The notes: generated from the letters alone by a model not told the origin. A DNA stretch of 64,000 bases from Polaribacter tangerinus (GCF_038024095.1 NZ_CP150668.1:2629169-2693168); one strand, 5' to 3'; positions 1-9,010 are shown, counted from the first letter of the stretch. Translations and numbers: made by a program.

Positions 1-690
1 GCTCAGTATAAAGGTTTTTTAGCTGAGAACAAGTTGTCTGAAAATAAAGAAATGACCCAACAAATAAAAAATGTAGGAGCAAATATTTCTAGTGCAGTAG
101 ACCGTTTTATGAGAGCAAATAATATGACGGAAGAGGCAAATGCATATAAATGGGAATTTAATTTGGTGGAAGATAACACCGTAAATGCATGGTGTATGCC
201 AGGTGGAAAAGTAGTTTTTTATACCGGAATTATGCCAATTTGTGCTAACGAAAATGGTGTAGCCGCTGTTATGGGACATGAAGTAGCTCATGCATTTGCA
301 AAGCACGGTCAGGAGCGAATGTCTCAGGGTCAGTTACAACAAATTGGTGGTTTAGCAGTTGCCCTTGGTACTTCTGGAGAAAAGCAGAAAACTCAGCAAA
401 TTTGGAACACTGCTTTTGGAATTGGTTCTGGTTTAGGAATGTTAAAATTTAGTAGAATTCACGAGCAGGAAGCGGATAGGTTAGGAATGATTTTTATGAT
501 TATGGCCGGTTACGATGGAGAAGAAGCAGCCGAAGTTTGGGTTCGAATGAGTGAGAAAAGTGGAGGGAAAAAACAACCAGAAATATTAAGTACTCACCCT
601 TCTAATGCCTCAAGAATTAAAGATTTGAGAGCTTATTTACCTACAGCAAAAATGTATGCTCAAAAATACAATACGGTACATAAAAAATAG
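1..690 (+). CDS. M48 family metalloprotease, 5' end outside the window
   Basis: The reading frame is open from base 1, so the N-terminus (probably a signal peptide or lipobox) lies upstream; the in-frame TTG at 34 is not a convincing start. The protein has the zinc motif HEVAH (codons from 277) and a downstream HEQEAD segment whose Glu is the third zinc ligand in M48 gluzincins. The C-terminal STHPSNASRI stretch is also typical of the periplasmic M48 (LoiP/BepA-like) branch. These enzymes degrade misfolded envelope proteins. The substrate here is unknown. A strong hairpin terminator follows the stop. The family call is firm; the subfamily is inferred. Confidence 0.93.
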   Translation, partial: AQYKGFLAENKLSENKEMTQQIKNVGANISSAVDRFMRANNMTEEANAYKWEFNLVEDNTVNAWCMPGGKVVFYTGIMPICANENGVAAVMGHEVAHAFAKHGQERMSQGQLQQIGGLAVALGTSGEKQKTQQIWNTAFGIGSGLGMLKFSRIHEQEADRLGMIFMIMAGYDGEEAAEVWVRMSEKSGGKKQPEILSTHPSNASRIKDLRAYLPTAKMYAQKYNTVHKK

Positions 691-714
691 CAGAAAAAGT
701 TTTCCTATATTGTA

Positions 715-747
715 AACCGTTCAGAATGTTCTGAACGGTTTTTTTTA
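715..747 (+). terminator. Intrinsic terminator after the M48 protease gene
   Basis: A perfect inverted repeat (left arm 715-726, right arm 729-740, effectively a 10-bp stem with a 6-base loop) runs directly into eight T residues. Confidence 0.88.
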
Positions 748-797
748 TTTGTGTAATTTTTACATCATAAAAAAAATTAAAAATCAACTTTACAAAA

Positions 798-2093
798 ATG
801 ACATTTAAAAGAGGCGATAAAAAATTGATAAATGCCTGGGCATTCTACGATTGGGCAAATTCAGTATATTCTTTAGTAATTAGTACGGCAGTTTTTCCTT
901 TATTTTACGATCTAATTACAAAAGACAAAACGATTCGTTTTTTAGGATTAAATTGGGATTATCCTGGTACTTTGTATAGTTATGCTTTATCGTTTTCTTT
1001 TCTAGTAGTAGCATTTATGTCGCCAATTCTTTCTGCAATTGCAGATTATACAGGAAATAAGTTAAAGTTTATGCGTTTTTTTTGTTGGATGGGAGGCTTA
1101 TCTGTAATCGGACTCTTTTTCTTTAAAGATATTAGTACTGCTTGGGTTGGGATAACGTGTACTATTTTGGCAAGTATTGGTTTTTGGTCTAGTATTGTTT
1201 TTTATAACTCGTATTTACCTGAGGTAGCGTATCCTATGCAGCAAGATAAAGCAAGTGCCAAGGGATTTATTTACGGTTATATAGGTTCTATAATATTACT
1301 TGCTATTACTTTATTTCTAATAATGACACCAGAAGAAGATTCTTTAAAATTAAAGATGATGCGTTATTCATTTGTGATGGTTGGCTTATGGTGGATTGGT
1401 TTTGCACAAATTACGTTTTCTAAATTACCAAATAATATTTACAATAGAAAACCATCTAAAGAGTATTTATGGTCTGGTTTTAAAGCATTAAAAAAAGTTT
1501 GGTTTAGTTTAAAAGACCTACCAACTTTAAAAAACTTTTTAATTGCCTTTTTTTTATTAAGTGTTGGTGTGCAAACAATAATTTTATTGGCTACTATTTT
1601 TGGCTCATCTGAATTGGGTTTAGGAACTATAAACTTGATAATTACAGTATTACTAATTCAAATAGTTGCTATTTTTGGAGCTGCTTTATTTTCTAGAATA
1701 TCCGAAAAGATTGGAAATTTTAAAGCATTAAAAATAACCATTTCTATATGGATAATTGTTTGCTTTTGTGCTTTTTTGTTAGAAAAAAATTTAAAGAATG
1801 TGTCCTTATATTTTTATGGTCTTGGTGGGCTTCTTGGTTTAGTTCTAGGAGCTATTCAGTCTTTAACACGATCTACATATTCTAAGTTATTACCAGAAAC
1901 TAAAGATCATGCTACTTATTTTAGTTTTTATGATGTAACCGAAAAGATAGCTATTGTTTTAGGAACTTTTGTTTTTGGTTTTCTAATTTATCTAACCGAT
2001 TCTATGCAGTGGAGTGTTTTATGTTTGGCACTATTTTTTGTGTTTTCTTTTATCATATTACATCGCCTAAAAAATACTGAACATGTTTATTAA
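798..2093 (+). CDS. MFS transporter, UMF1/Atg22-like family
   Basis: A 431-residue integral membrane protein with about 12 hydrophobic segments. The N-terminal NAWAFYDWANSVYS stretch is characteristic of the UMF1 branch of the major facilitator superfamily, related to the yeast vacuolar effluxer Atg22. Bacterial members are common in Bacteroidota; their substrate is not established. The ATG at 798 follows the terminator of the preceding gene. The stop codon overlaps the end of the convergent CDP-alcohol phosphatidyltransferase gene by four bases, so the two transcripts meet tail to tail with no terminator between them. Confidence 0.9.
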   Translation: MTFKRGDKKLINAWAFYDWANSVYSLVISTAVFPLFYDLITKDKTIRFLGLNWDYPGTLYSYALSFSFLVVAFMSPILSAIADYTGNKLKFMRFFCWMGGLSVIGLFFFKDISTAWVGITCTILASIGFWSSIVFYNSYLPEVAYPMQQDKASAKGFIYGYIGSIILLAITLFLIMTPEEDSLKLKMMRYSFVMVGLWWIGFAQITFSKLPNNIYNRKPSKEYLWSGFKALKKVWFSLKDLPTLKNFLIAFFLLSVGVQTIILLATIFGSSELGLGTINLIITVLLIQIVAIFGAALFSRISEKIGNFKALKITISIWIIVCFCAFLLEKNLKNVSLYFYGLGGLLGLVLGAIQSLTRSTYSKLLPETKDHATYFSFYDVTEKIAIVLGTFVFGFLIYLTDSMQWSVLCLALFFVFSFIILHRLKNTEHVY

Positions 2094-2854
2094 TAGAAAA
2101 TTTTACGGATAAAAATAAAGATAAATACAAACAGAGAGTATCCAATAAAAAACGGTATTATATATATTTTTAGGTCTAGTACTAAAAATATAGCAATAAG
2201 AAGTAATTGAAACCCGAGTCCGAAAGTAGAAATCAGAGACATAAGCCAATTAGGAAACGGTTTTCCTTTTGATGCGTTTCTATCTAACGCATAAATTATT
2301 TCATCAAAAATGCCATATAGTGCTTTGTAAACTTTAAAAAGAAGAGTAACATTGTATTGTTTTTCTCCAGCTAATGCTGTAGGAATTTCATCTTCAAAAA
2401 TTCTACTAGTAGTATCTCCATTGAAACGATTTCTTAAAATTACGTAGTAGTAATTATACAAAGTTCCTTGTAATTGAATTCCAAAAAAGGCCAGTAGCGC
2501 CCAGATAATGTGTACCTCGGTAAGATACCAAAGTGATATAAATATTATTAAGTTTAAAAGAATGTCTGAGATAGAGTCTAAAAAACGACCAGTATAAGAA
2601 GGCGTTTCTTTAATTCTGGCAAGTTCTCCGTCGGCAGCATCTAAAATAGATTTAAAAATTAAAAAGAATGCCGACGCCCAGTAATATTCTTCAAAAATAC
2701 AATAAATACCAATTAAGCCAGATATTACAAAAGCAATGGTTACATCTACCGGTGTATATTTTGTGTTTTTTAAAGAATTGGCAATAACTCTTGCGATAGG
2801 TCTACCATAATCAGATAAATCTACAAACTGGTGTTCTTTTGGTAATTTAGACAT
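2090..2854 (-). CDS. CDP-alcohol phosphatidyltransferase family protein
   Basis: A 254-residue membrane enzyme with the full family signature D72-x2-D75-G-x2-A-R-x8-G89-x3-D93-x3-D97, whose Asp residues bind Mg2+ and the CDP-alcohol. Hydrophobic segments surround the motif and continue to the C-terminus, as in phospholipid synthases of this fold. It should transfer a phosphatidyl or related group from a CDP-linked donor to an alcohol. The acceptor cannot be read from the sequence, so phosphatidylglycerol, phosphatidylinositol-type and unusual alcohol products all remain open. It is transcribed away from the metal locus and separated from it by a terminator. Confidence 0.9.
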   Translation of the reverse strand: MSKLPKEHQFVDLSDYGRPIARVIANSLKNTKYTPVDVTIAFVISGLIGIYCIFEEYYWASAFFLIFKSILDAADGELARIKETPSYTGRFLDSISDILLNLIIFISLWYLTEVHIIWALLAFFGIQLQGTLYNYYYVILRNRFNGDTTSRIFEDEIPTALAGEKQYNVTLLFKVYKALYGIFDEIIYALDRNASKGKPFPNWLMSLISTFGLGFQLLLIAIFLVLDLKIYIIPFFIGYSLFVFIFIFIRKIFY

Positions 2855-2966
2855 GAAAGTGATTTTAATTTATGCATTCTATCACTTTTGAAAAAAGTAA
2901 AACAGCGTAAATTCTAAAAATGTAAATGTAGAAAAAGCCATTAGTTTAAAAAAGTATATATTAAAA

Positions 2967-2998
2967 TAAAAAAAAAAGTGCTGAAAATCAGCACTTTT
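2967..2998 (-). terminator. Intrinsic terminator ending the metal-locus transcript
   Basis: An 11-bp perfect stem (2974-2984 with 2988-2998) is followed on the minus strand by a run of T residues, just downstream of the His-rich lipoprotein stop. Confidence 0.85.
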
Positions 2999-3024
2999 CT
3001 TAAAGTAATAAGAATTACGAACTA

Positions 3025-3570
3025 TTATTGTACTTGTAAAGAAAAAGTTACTTCTACGTCGGTACTACCACCAGCAGCAATAGGGCTTCCAGTATTTGGT
3101 TTAGTAGGTTCGTGTTTTAAAATAATAGTAAAACTACCAGAACCTGCACTACCAGTTGTTAGTGTAGTTTCGATACCAATAGGATTTCCATTTCCATCTA
3201 CATCGGTTTTTGTAACAGTTAGACCAGCAATTGAAGTTTCATAAAAGAACTCATGTTCATCTCCTTCTGTTTTTACTTCTTGTGTAATGTCTTCTGCTGG
3301 AGATTCTGTTTTATTTTCTAGCTTTATAATTCCTGTATATGTAGTATTTGCTACTAATGTTCCGTTTGTTATAGCCGGGTTGTTACCAGCATCACCATCT
3401 AAATCTTCCCAAACTAATGTAACGTTGTTGTTTCCATTTGTTAATGTATAGGTTACGGTGGTTATGAGTTCTTCTTCATGGTCGTGGTCATGGTCGTCAT
3501 GATCATCAGAACAACTAGTAATTGTGATACTTAAAATAAATAATAAGGCAATTAATTTTATAGTTTTCAT
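3025..3570 (-). CDS. His/Asp-rich lipoprotein next to a TonB receptor
   Basis: An exported lipoprotein of about 181 residues. A short signal peptide ends in a lipobox (SITITSC), and the mature N-terminus is immediately a string of alternating Asp and His residues, a likely divalent-metal-binding tail. The rest is beta-rich and low in Cys. It lies 39 bases downstream of the TonB receptor gene on the same strand and before a terminator, so the two are probably co-transcribed. Likely role (inference): a surface or periplasmic metal binder feeding the receptor. I choose the ATG at 3570 because the alternative ATG at 3600 would put ten polar residues before the signal peptide; the two starts are copies of each other. 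Confidence 0.78.
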   Translation of the reverse strand: MKTIKLIALLFILSITITSCSDDHDDHDHDHEEELITTVTYTLTNGNNNVTLVWEDLDGDAGNNPAITNGTLVANTTYTGIIKLENKTESPAEDITQEVKTEGDEHEFFYETSIAGLTVTKTDVDGNGNPIGIETTLTTGSAGSGSFTIILKHEPTKPNTGSPIAAGGSTDVEVTFSLQVQ

Positions 3571-3600
3571 GTTGTTTGTTTTTAATTTTATAGTTTTCAT
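3552..3600. repeat. 19-base direct repeat duplicating a start codon
   Basis: Bases 3552-3570 and 3582-3600 are identical and lie 30 bases apart. Each copy contains an ATG on the minus strand followed by codons for MKTIKL, so two in-frame starts precede the lipoprotein signal peptide. Confidence 0.9.
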
Positions 3601-3609
3601 TTGTTATTT

Positions 3610-6015
3610 TTAAAAGTTGTAATTCAGTTTTAAATTAAAGTTTCTACCTACTTCATCTGCAAAAAAACGAAGCCTATTTAGGTTTTCTCTATATGCTACA
3701 TTAAATATATTATTAATAGAAAAAGCTAATTTTAAAGTTGCTTTATTAGCGGTTTTAAAAGTTGCTGAACTATAAAAATTGAATAATGAATAGGTAGGTG
3801 GTGTTGTGCTAATATCTACAAAAACATTTTGTTGAGTAGTAGCGTTAAATGTGTAAAAATTATAATCGGGAAACCTATTTTGTTGTAAAACTGTTTTATG
3901 ATTTACTTGTAAAGTTAACCGATTTAATTTTTCATTTGTATACGAAATTGTATTCGTAAAATTTGTCGAAGGCATGTGTATCAATGCTTTTTCTTCAGAC
4001 AAATTATCTCCTTGCAACAAACTTATATTTCCTTTATAGAAGAATTTTTTTGCTATTTGTTTGTTAACATCTATATCTACTCCAAATATTTGGGCATTAA
4101 TTTGCTGGTATTCCCATACTGGAAATGCACCTCTAATAGTGGTTGTAATACCTACAGGAACTAGCTGAATAAATCCATTAATATGTTTGTAATACGGACT
4201 TATAGAATAGCCAAAATTAGTATTTACTTTTTCTAAAGAAAGCATAAATTTATTGGCAATTTCTTTTTCAATAGTAAGCAAACCAATTTCTATTCTTGCT
4301 GCAGAATGGTGAAGCCCATCGCTAAATAATTCTGAAGGATTAGGAATTCGTGAAGCCAAACCATAATTGGCAAGTAGCGAAACATCTTGATGTAAACGTT
4401 TCGAAAACCCTAAACTTGTAGAGAAGTTATGAAATGTATAATTTGGGTTTGTAAAAACCCTGGTGCCATTTATAACTCCTGTTTCAAATTCGGGAAATAA
4501 CTCGTCGTAATTAAAGGTTTCGTTCCAGTCGGTAATATTGTACAGCTTTTTTGCATCAATTTTAGAAAAATCGTAGCGTAAGCCAGCACTTATAGCGGTA
4601 GATTCGTTTAATTTATAATCGGCTACAGAGAAAATACCTAATTCATACTTGTCAAAATCTGGAATTAAAGCACTTGTCCCTGTTCCAGAAACGGCATCAT
4701 TTTGTTGATAACGCACTAAAAAACCAGTTTCTAATTTTAGGTTATCAAGGGTTTCTAATTCTAAATTAGCTTGTAAAGTGTTGGTAAACAACCTTAAATC
4801 TACTACAGGTATATTACTTCTGTTGCCTCTTCGTAAATCAAATTCTTTCCTTCTGTTTAATTGTACATCGTACTGAACGGATAATTTTCCTAGATTTTTA
4901 AATCGTTTGTATCCTTCAATTTTTCCTAAATGATGATTAATAGTTTGTTTAGGAAAATCTATATTATACGAGAAGTCTTCGATTACCCTTGGTTGTTGAC
5001 TATTAATAGCGTTAACCAAATCGTTTACATTACCAATATGAGATGATTGTAAAATTGCAAATTGATTATTTACAAAGCTATAGTATGCACTTAATCCTTT
5101 TTCGTAAGTGTTGTAACCAATTCTTAAAGAGGTATTTATGCTTTTAAGGCCACTATTTGTTAATATATAATTTGGCGATTTAAAATCTCCAAATTGTTTA
5201 TAGTTTGCCTGTATCTTTGCATAAAAACCAGATGCATAAGTTTTTACTATTTCAGAATTTATATTTCCACCCAAACCATTACTGTTAAAAGATGTTGCTA
5301 AATTCCCAAAAAGCGAATCTTTTACTGCATATTTTTTTGGTTGAATTAAAACTAAACCACCAATAGCATCGGACCCATATTTTAAACTATTTGCACCTTT
5401 AATTACAGACACTTTTTCGTTGGCATTAATATCTATATTAGGTGCGTGCTCATCGCCCCATTCTTGGTCAAACATTCTTACGTTGTTATTTATCAGAAGT
5501 AATCTACTGCTATGCAAACCATGTATCATCGGTTTTACAATACTGTTTCCTGTATTTAGAGAAGATACTCCGCTTAAAGTATTTAAAGCATCGCCTAAAG
5601 ATTTGTCTGAAAAATTATTTAGATTATCTTTCTTTAAACTTTTCTCGATACTTGTAATTGCTGCTTTAGAGGTTGCTTTTACAACCACCTCATTCAACTC
5701 ATTTAAATGATGTTCTAAAAATATTTCTTTGTAAAAATTTTTAGTGATATCTATAGTAAGTCTTTTAGTGTCACAAGAAATATGTTTTATTTCTAATTCA
5801 ATTTTTTGAGCACATAAGTTTTTAAATTCAAACAAACCATCCATGTTAGAAGATGTAAATTTGTTGATGCCAATAATTTGAACAGATGCACCAATTATAG
5901 GTGTATTGTCGTGAAAATCGGTAATTTTTCCCTTAAAAGTTAATGTGCAATCTTGTGCTTGAATTGTTGTGAATAGTGCACACAAAAAAGCAAATGCTAA
6001 AAATCTTTTTATCAT
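3610..6015 (-). CDS. TonB-dependent receptor, probable metal or metal-chelate uptake
   Basis: An 801-residue outer-membrane receptor with a signal peptide (cleaved near TIQAQ), an N-terminal carboxypeptidase D-like regulatory domain (about 25-110), a TonB plug (about 120-230) and a long beta-barrel ending in an aromatic residue (LNYNF), as barrels do. I use the ATG at 6015; the TTG at 6027 only adds four residues. Neighbours suggest the ligand: a His-rich lipoprotein downstream and a tiny Cys/His exported protein upstream, so Zn, Cu or a metal complex is the best guess. No SusD gene is nearby, which argues against glycan uptake. The receptor call is firm; the substrate is inferred. Confidence 0.9.
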   Translation of the reverse strand: MIKRFLAFAFLCALFTTIQAQDCTLTFKGKITDFHDNTPIIGASVQIIGINKFTSSNMDGLFEFKNLCAQKIELEIKHISCDTKRLTIDITKNFYKEIFLEHHLNELNEVVVKATSKAAITSIEKSLKKDNLNNFSDKSLGDALNTLSGVSSLNTGNSIVKPMIHGLHSSRLLLINNNVRMFDQEWGDEHAPNIDINANEKVSVIKGANSLKYGSDAIGGLVLIQPKKYAVKDSLFGNLATSFNSNGLGGNINSEIVKTYASGFYAKIQANYKQFGDFKSPNYILTNSGLKSINTSLRIGYNTYEKGLSAYYSFVNNQFAILQSSHIGNVNDLVNAINSQQPRVIEDFSYNIDFPKQTINHHLGKIEGYKRFKNLGKLSVQYDVQLNRRKEFDLRRGNRSNIPVVDLRLFTNTLQANLELETLDNLKLETGFLVRYQQNDAVSGTGTSALIPDFDKYELGIFSVADYKLNESTAISAGLRYDFSKIDAKKLYNITDWNETFNYDELFPEFETGVINGTRVFTNPNYTFHNFSTSLGFSKRLHQDVSLLANYGLASRIPNPSELFSDGLHHSAARIEIGLLTIEKEIANKFMLSLEKVNTNFGYSISPYYKHINGFIQLVPVGITTTIRGAFPVWEYQQINAQIFGVDIDVNKQIAKKFFYKGNISLLQGDNLSEEKALIHMPSTNFTNTISYTNEKLNRLTLQVNHKTVLQQNRFPDYNFYTFNATTQQNVFVDISTTPPTYSLFNFYSSATFKTANKATLKLAFSINNIFNVAYRENLNRLRFFADEVGRNFNLKLNYNF

Positions 6016-6055
6016 TTTAGTAATCAATAAATTAAATAAATATCTAAATAAGTAT

Positions 6056-6337
6056 TTAAGCTATTGATGGTGGGCCTCTTAAAGAAAAAGGTAATTGATA
6101 ATGATTTTTTTGATAAGAATAAGTAGTTACTAACTGCTCATTGTAGTAACGTTTATTAGAGTCTGAAAAAGCGTTTTCTTGAAGGTAAGAGTCTGTTTGT
6201 TTTATGAGGTGCAAACTACAGTCTGCATCTTTTTCATGCAAATGTGTTTCTACTTTAGAAATACAAACACCATGTTCATGATTGCTAAATGCATGAAGTG
6301 ATAGCACTATAAGTGGCATTATAAAAAGTGCCAGCAA
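6056..6337 (-). CDS. Small exported Cys/His protein with C-terminal RGPP motif
   Basis: About 93 residues or slightly more: a hydrophobic N-terminus, then a segment dense in His and Cys (HEHGVC, HLHEK, DCSLH) that could bind a metal, and a C-terminal LRGPPSIA tail. Short exported proteins of this layout occur next to metal-type TonB receptors in Bacteroidota (from memory). The start is unclear. The frame is open to about 6385 with no ATG before the hydrophobic segment, so TTG at 6337 or a rarer start that would include a Lys-rich leader must be used. The open frame overlaps the end of the TerC gene, which points to translational coupling. It sits 40 bases before the receptor gene. Confidence 0.65.
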   Translation of the reverse strand: MLALFIMPLIVLSLHAFSNHEHGVCISKVETHLHEKDADCSLHLIKQTDSYLQENAFSDSNKRYYNEQLVTTYSYQKNHYQLPFSLRGPPSIA

Positions 6338-6371
6338 TAAAATACTTATATGTTTGTTATTTTTTTTGATA

Positions 6372-7139
6372 TTATTTCTTTTTTCTAATTTTTAAATTTA
6401 ACATTTCTACACCTAACGAAAATGCAATGGCAAAATACAAATATCCTTTAGGAATAGCACCTACTTTTTTGTTAAAAATTTCTGTTTCTGATAAATGAGC
6501 ACCTTCGGTAATCAACATAAACCCAATTAGAATTAAAAAGGATAGTGCTAACATTTGTATTGTTGGGTTTTTGTTTACAAAAAGGCTAATTGGTTTAGAG
6601 AAAACCATCATGATAACTATAGATATTATCACTGCAATTACCATAATAGTTAATGCACCATTAATACCGTTTGTCATTCCAACAGCAGTTAAAATACTGT
6701 CGAAAGAAAAAACAATATCTATTAATATAATTTGAAAAATTACACTTGTAAATGAAATTACTTTAGGTGATTTTATCAAATCTTCTTCATGTGTATTTTC
6801 TACTTTCTGACGAATTTCTTTTGTGCTTTTGTAAATTAAAAATAAACCACCTAGAAATAAAATAATACTCTGACCGGTAATAGCTGTTTGAAACCAGTCT
6901 AACTCTACGATTAAAAATGGGTCTTTTAATGCAATTAAGTAGGAAACGCTAAAAAGCAATATAATTCTTATTATCATTGCTAAGGCTAAGCCTAAAAGTG
7001 TTGCTTTTCGAACTTTGTTTTCGGGTAACTTATTAGCAGAGATAGAAATGAAAATAATATTATCAATCCCTAAAATTATCTCTAAAAAGGTAAGCGTAAT
7101 TAAAGCGACCCAAGTATCTGCATGGGCAAATATTTCCAT
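6372..7139 (-). CDS. TerC family integral membrane protein
   Basis: A 255-residue protein with seven or more membrane segments. The N-terminal TFLEIILGIDNIIFISI block and a second acidic DIVFSFDSILTAVGM block are the hallmark paired motifs of the TerC/Alx/YceF family, several members of which export Mn2+ or support metalation of exported proteins. It starts one base after the upstream lipoprotein gene ends, so the two are co-transcribed. Its place in a run that ends in a TonB receptor and a His-rich lipoprotein suggests a metal-related role, which is inferred. The older tellurite-resistance label for the family is not supported by anything nearby. Confidence 0.9.
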   Translation of the reverse strand: MEIFAHADTWVALITLTFLEIILGIDNIIFISISANKLPENKVRKATLLGLALAMIIRIILLFSVSYLIALKDPFLIVELDWFQTAITGQSIILFLGGLFLIYKSTKEIRQKVENTHEEDLIKSPKVISFTSVIFQIILIDIVFSFDSILTAVGMTNGINGALTIMVIAVIISIVIMMVFSKPISLFVNKNPTIQMLALSFLILIGFMLITEGAHLSETEIFNKKVGAIPKGYLYFAIAFSLGVEMLNLKIRKKK

Positions 7140-7140
7140 A

Positions 7141-7584
7141 TTACTTTATTTTGTAGACAGTACCGTCAGTTTTAAACTTGCTAAAGCCAATTTTAGCGGT
7201 AAAATTATAGGAAGTATCTGTAACTTTAGTAATTTGAACATAAATTGGCTCTTTGTCTAATTCCTTTTTTGGAGATTTCATTTTTAGTGTATAGAAAAAG
7301 TTATTTTTCCATTCTATATATAATGTATCAATGTGTTTTACTAATTTTTCTTCAGTAATACTATCATTAGAAATAGATATAATTTTTTCGTACTCTTCAA
7401 CTTGTAAACTATCCACTCTTGTTATGGTGGTTTTACCATAACTCTCTCCTGCAGGAACTTCAAAAACACCTTGTTTAAACCTATCGGCATCTTCTTTCAT
7501 AGATGTGTTACAAGATGCAAAAAGCGTTAAAACTAAAATTATAAGACTATTTTTAACTATATACAAATTTTTTTCTTTCATCAT
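7141..7584 (-). CDS. Putative lipoprotein of unknown function
   Basis: A 147-residue protein with a signal peptide ending in a lipobox (LTLFASC). The mature part is short, charged and beta-rich, with no motif I recognise. The first two codons are both ATG. The start overlaps the purB stop by four bases, and TerC begins one base after its stop, so it is almost certainly translated from the purB transcript. Its position suggests conservation with purB or TerC, but no function can be stated. Confidence 0.75.
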   Translation of the reverse strand: MMKEKNLYIVKNSLIILVLTLFASCNTSMKEDADRFKQGVFEVPAGESYGKTTITRVDSLQVEEYEKIISISNDSITEEKLVKHIDTLYIEWKNNFFYTLKMKSPKKELDKEPIYVQITKVTDTSYNFTAKIGFSKFKTDGTVYKIK

Positions 7585-8924
7585 ATACCAGTATAATTTG
7601 CGGGTGTAATTGCTTTTAACTCCTCTTTAATTTCATTAGAAACATGTAAAGAATCTATGAAGTTAGCAATAGAATTTTGGTTTATTTTCTCGTTTGTTCT
7701 GGTTAACCCTTTTAATACTTCATAAGCATCCGGATAAGCTTCTCTTCTTAAAATTGTTTGAATTGCTTCTGCTACAACTGCCCAATTATTTTCTAAATCT
7801 TGCTTAAACTTTTCTTCATTTAATAAAAGTTTATTCAATCCTTTAAGGGTAGAAGTAAATGCAATAATTGTATGACCAAAAGGTACGCCAACATTTCTTA
7901 AAACAGTACTGTCTGTTAAATCTCTTTGAAGTCTAGAAATAGGTAATTTTGCAGATAAATGTTCAAAAATGGCATTTGCAATACCTAAATTTCCTTCAGA
8001 GTTTTCAAAGTCTATAGGGTTTACTTTGTGTGGCATAGCAGATGAGCCTACTTCACCAGCTTTAATTTTTTGTTTAAAGTAATCCATAGAAACATAGGTC
8101 CAAAAATCTCTATCTAAATCTATAATTATATTGTTTATTCTTTTTAAACCGTCAAAAAGAGCCGCTAAATGATCGTAATGTTCTATTTGTGTGGTAGGAA
8201 AAGAGTGATGTAAACCTAGTTTTTCTTCAACAAATTTACTTCCAAATTTTTTCCAATCTATATTTTTATATGCAACTTTATGTGCATTAAAATTTCCTGT
8301 AGCTCCACCAAATTTTGCAGCACTAGGTATATCGTTTAGCAGGTTAAATTGTTCTTTTAATCTTACTACAAATACGTTAATTTCTTTTCCAAGTCTTGTA
8401 GGAGAAGCTGGTTGCCCGTGAGTTCTTGCTAACATCGAAACTTTTTCCCATTCTTTTACTAAAGTTTCTAATTTTTTTAAAAGATCTTGGTAATGTGGTA
8501 CAAAAACATCGTTCATAGCCTCTTTTATAGAAAGAGGTATTGCGGTATTATTAATGTCTTGAGAGGTTAATCCGAAGTGAATAAACTCTTTATATTTCTC
8601 TAAATTAAGCGCATCAAATTTTTTCTTAATAAAGTATTCTACAGCTTTAACATCATGATTTGTTATTTTTTCGATATCCTTTATTTGTTGTGCATCTTCT
8701 GCAGAAAAATTTTTATAAATATTTCTTAGCGTATTAAAAAGAGAAGAGTCGAAATCTGATAACTGTGGTAGTGGAATTTCACAAAGTGCAATAAAATATT
8801 CGATTTCTACTAAAACTCTATATTTTATAAGAGCTTCTTCTGAAAAATAATTTGCTAATTGTGCTACTTTACCTCTGTATCGCCCGTCTATTGGGGAAAT
8901 GGCATTTAATGCTGTTAAGTTCAT
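7581..8924 (-). CDS. purB: Adenylosuccinate lyase
   Basis: A 447-residue enzyme of the fumarase/aspartase superfamily that cleaves adenylosuccinate to AMP and SAICAR to AICAR in purine synthesis. The N-terminus (MNLTALNAISPIDGRYR) matches the E. coli PurB type, and the superfamily signature GSSAMPHKVNP carries the flexible catalytic-Ser loop. I place the start at the ATG at 8924. A longer frame reaches a GTG at 8945, but that codon overlaps a good -7 promoter box. It is followed without a gap by a lipoprotein and TerC, so it may head a longer transcript. Confidence 0.97.
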   Translation of the reverse strand: MNLTALNAISPIDGRYRGKVAQLANYFSEEALIKYRVLVEIEYFIALCEIPLPQLSDFDSSLFNTLRNIYKNFSAEDAQQIKDIEKITNHDVKAVEYFIKKKFDALNLEKYKEFIHFGLTSQDINNTAIPLSIKEAMNDVFVPHYQDLLKKLETLVKEWEKVSMLARTHGQPASPTRLGKEINVFVVRLKEQFNLLNDIPSAAKFGGATGNFNAHKVAYKNIDWKKFGSKFVEEKLGLHHSFPTTQIEHYDHLAALFDGLKRINNIIIDLDRDFWTYVSMDYFKQKIKAGEVGSSAMPHKVNPIDFENSEGNLGIANAIFEHLSAKLPISRLQRDLTDSTVLRNVGVPFGHTIIAFTSTLKGLNKLLLNEEKFKQDLENNWAVVAEAIQTILRREAYPDAYEVLKGLTRTNEKINQNSIANFIDSLHVSNEIKEELKAITPANYTGI

Positions 8925-8944
8925 TTTATTGTTTTGAAAAACCA

Positions 8945-8952
8945 CAAAAATA
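8945..8952 (-). promoter_or_regulatory. -7 box of the purB promoter
   Basis: On the minus strand this reads TATTTTTG, a full match to the Bacteroidota TAnnTTTG box, 20 bases before the purB ATG. I see no clear -33 element. Confidence 0.6.
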
Positions 8953-9010
8953 AGGATTAAAAGACATTTATTATTACCATTTAATTAATTTTTTCCATAA
9001 AAAAATACTA

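Noticed and set aside
2978-3244. 88-codon plus-strand open frame
   Set aside because: It overlaps the terminator and the His-rich lipoprotein on the opposite strand, has no homology I recognise and no promoter.
5420-5710. 96-codon plus-strand open frame
   Set aside because: It is antisense to the TonB plug region of a clear receptor gene; shadow of biased codons.
6372-7139. Tellurite resistance for the TerC protein
   Set aside because: No other ter genes are present; TerC relatives in this setting are linked to metal homeostasis.
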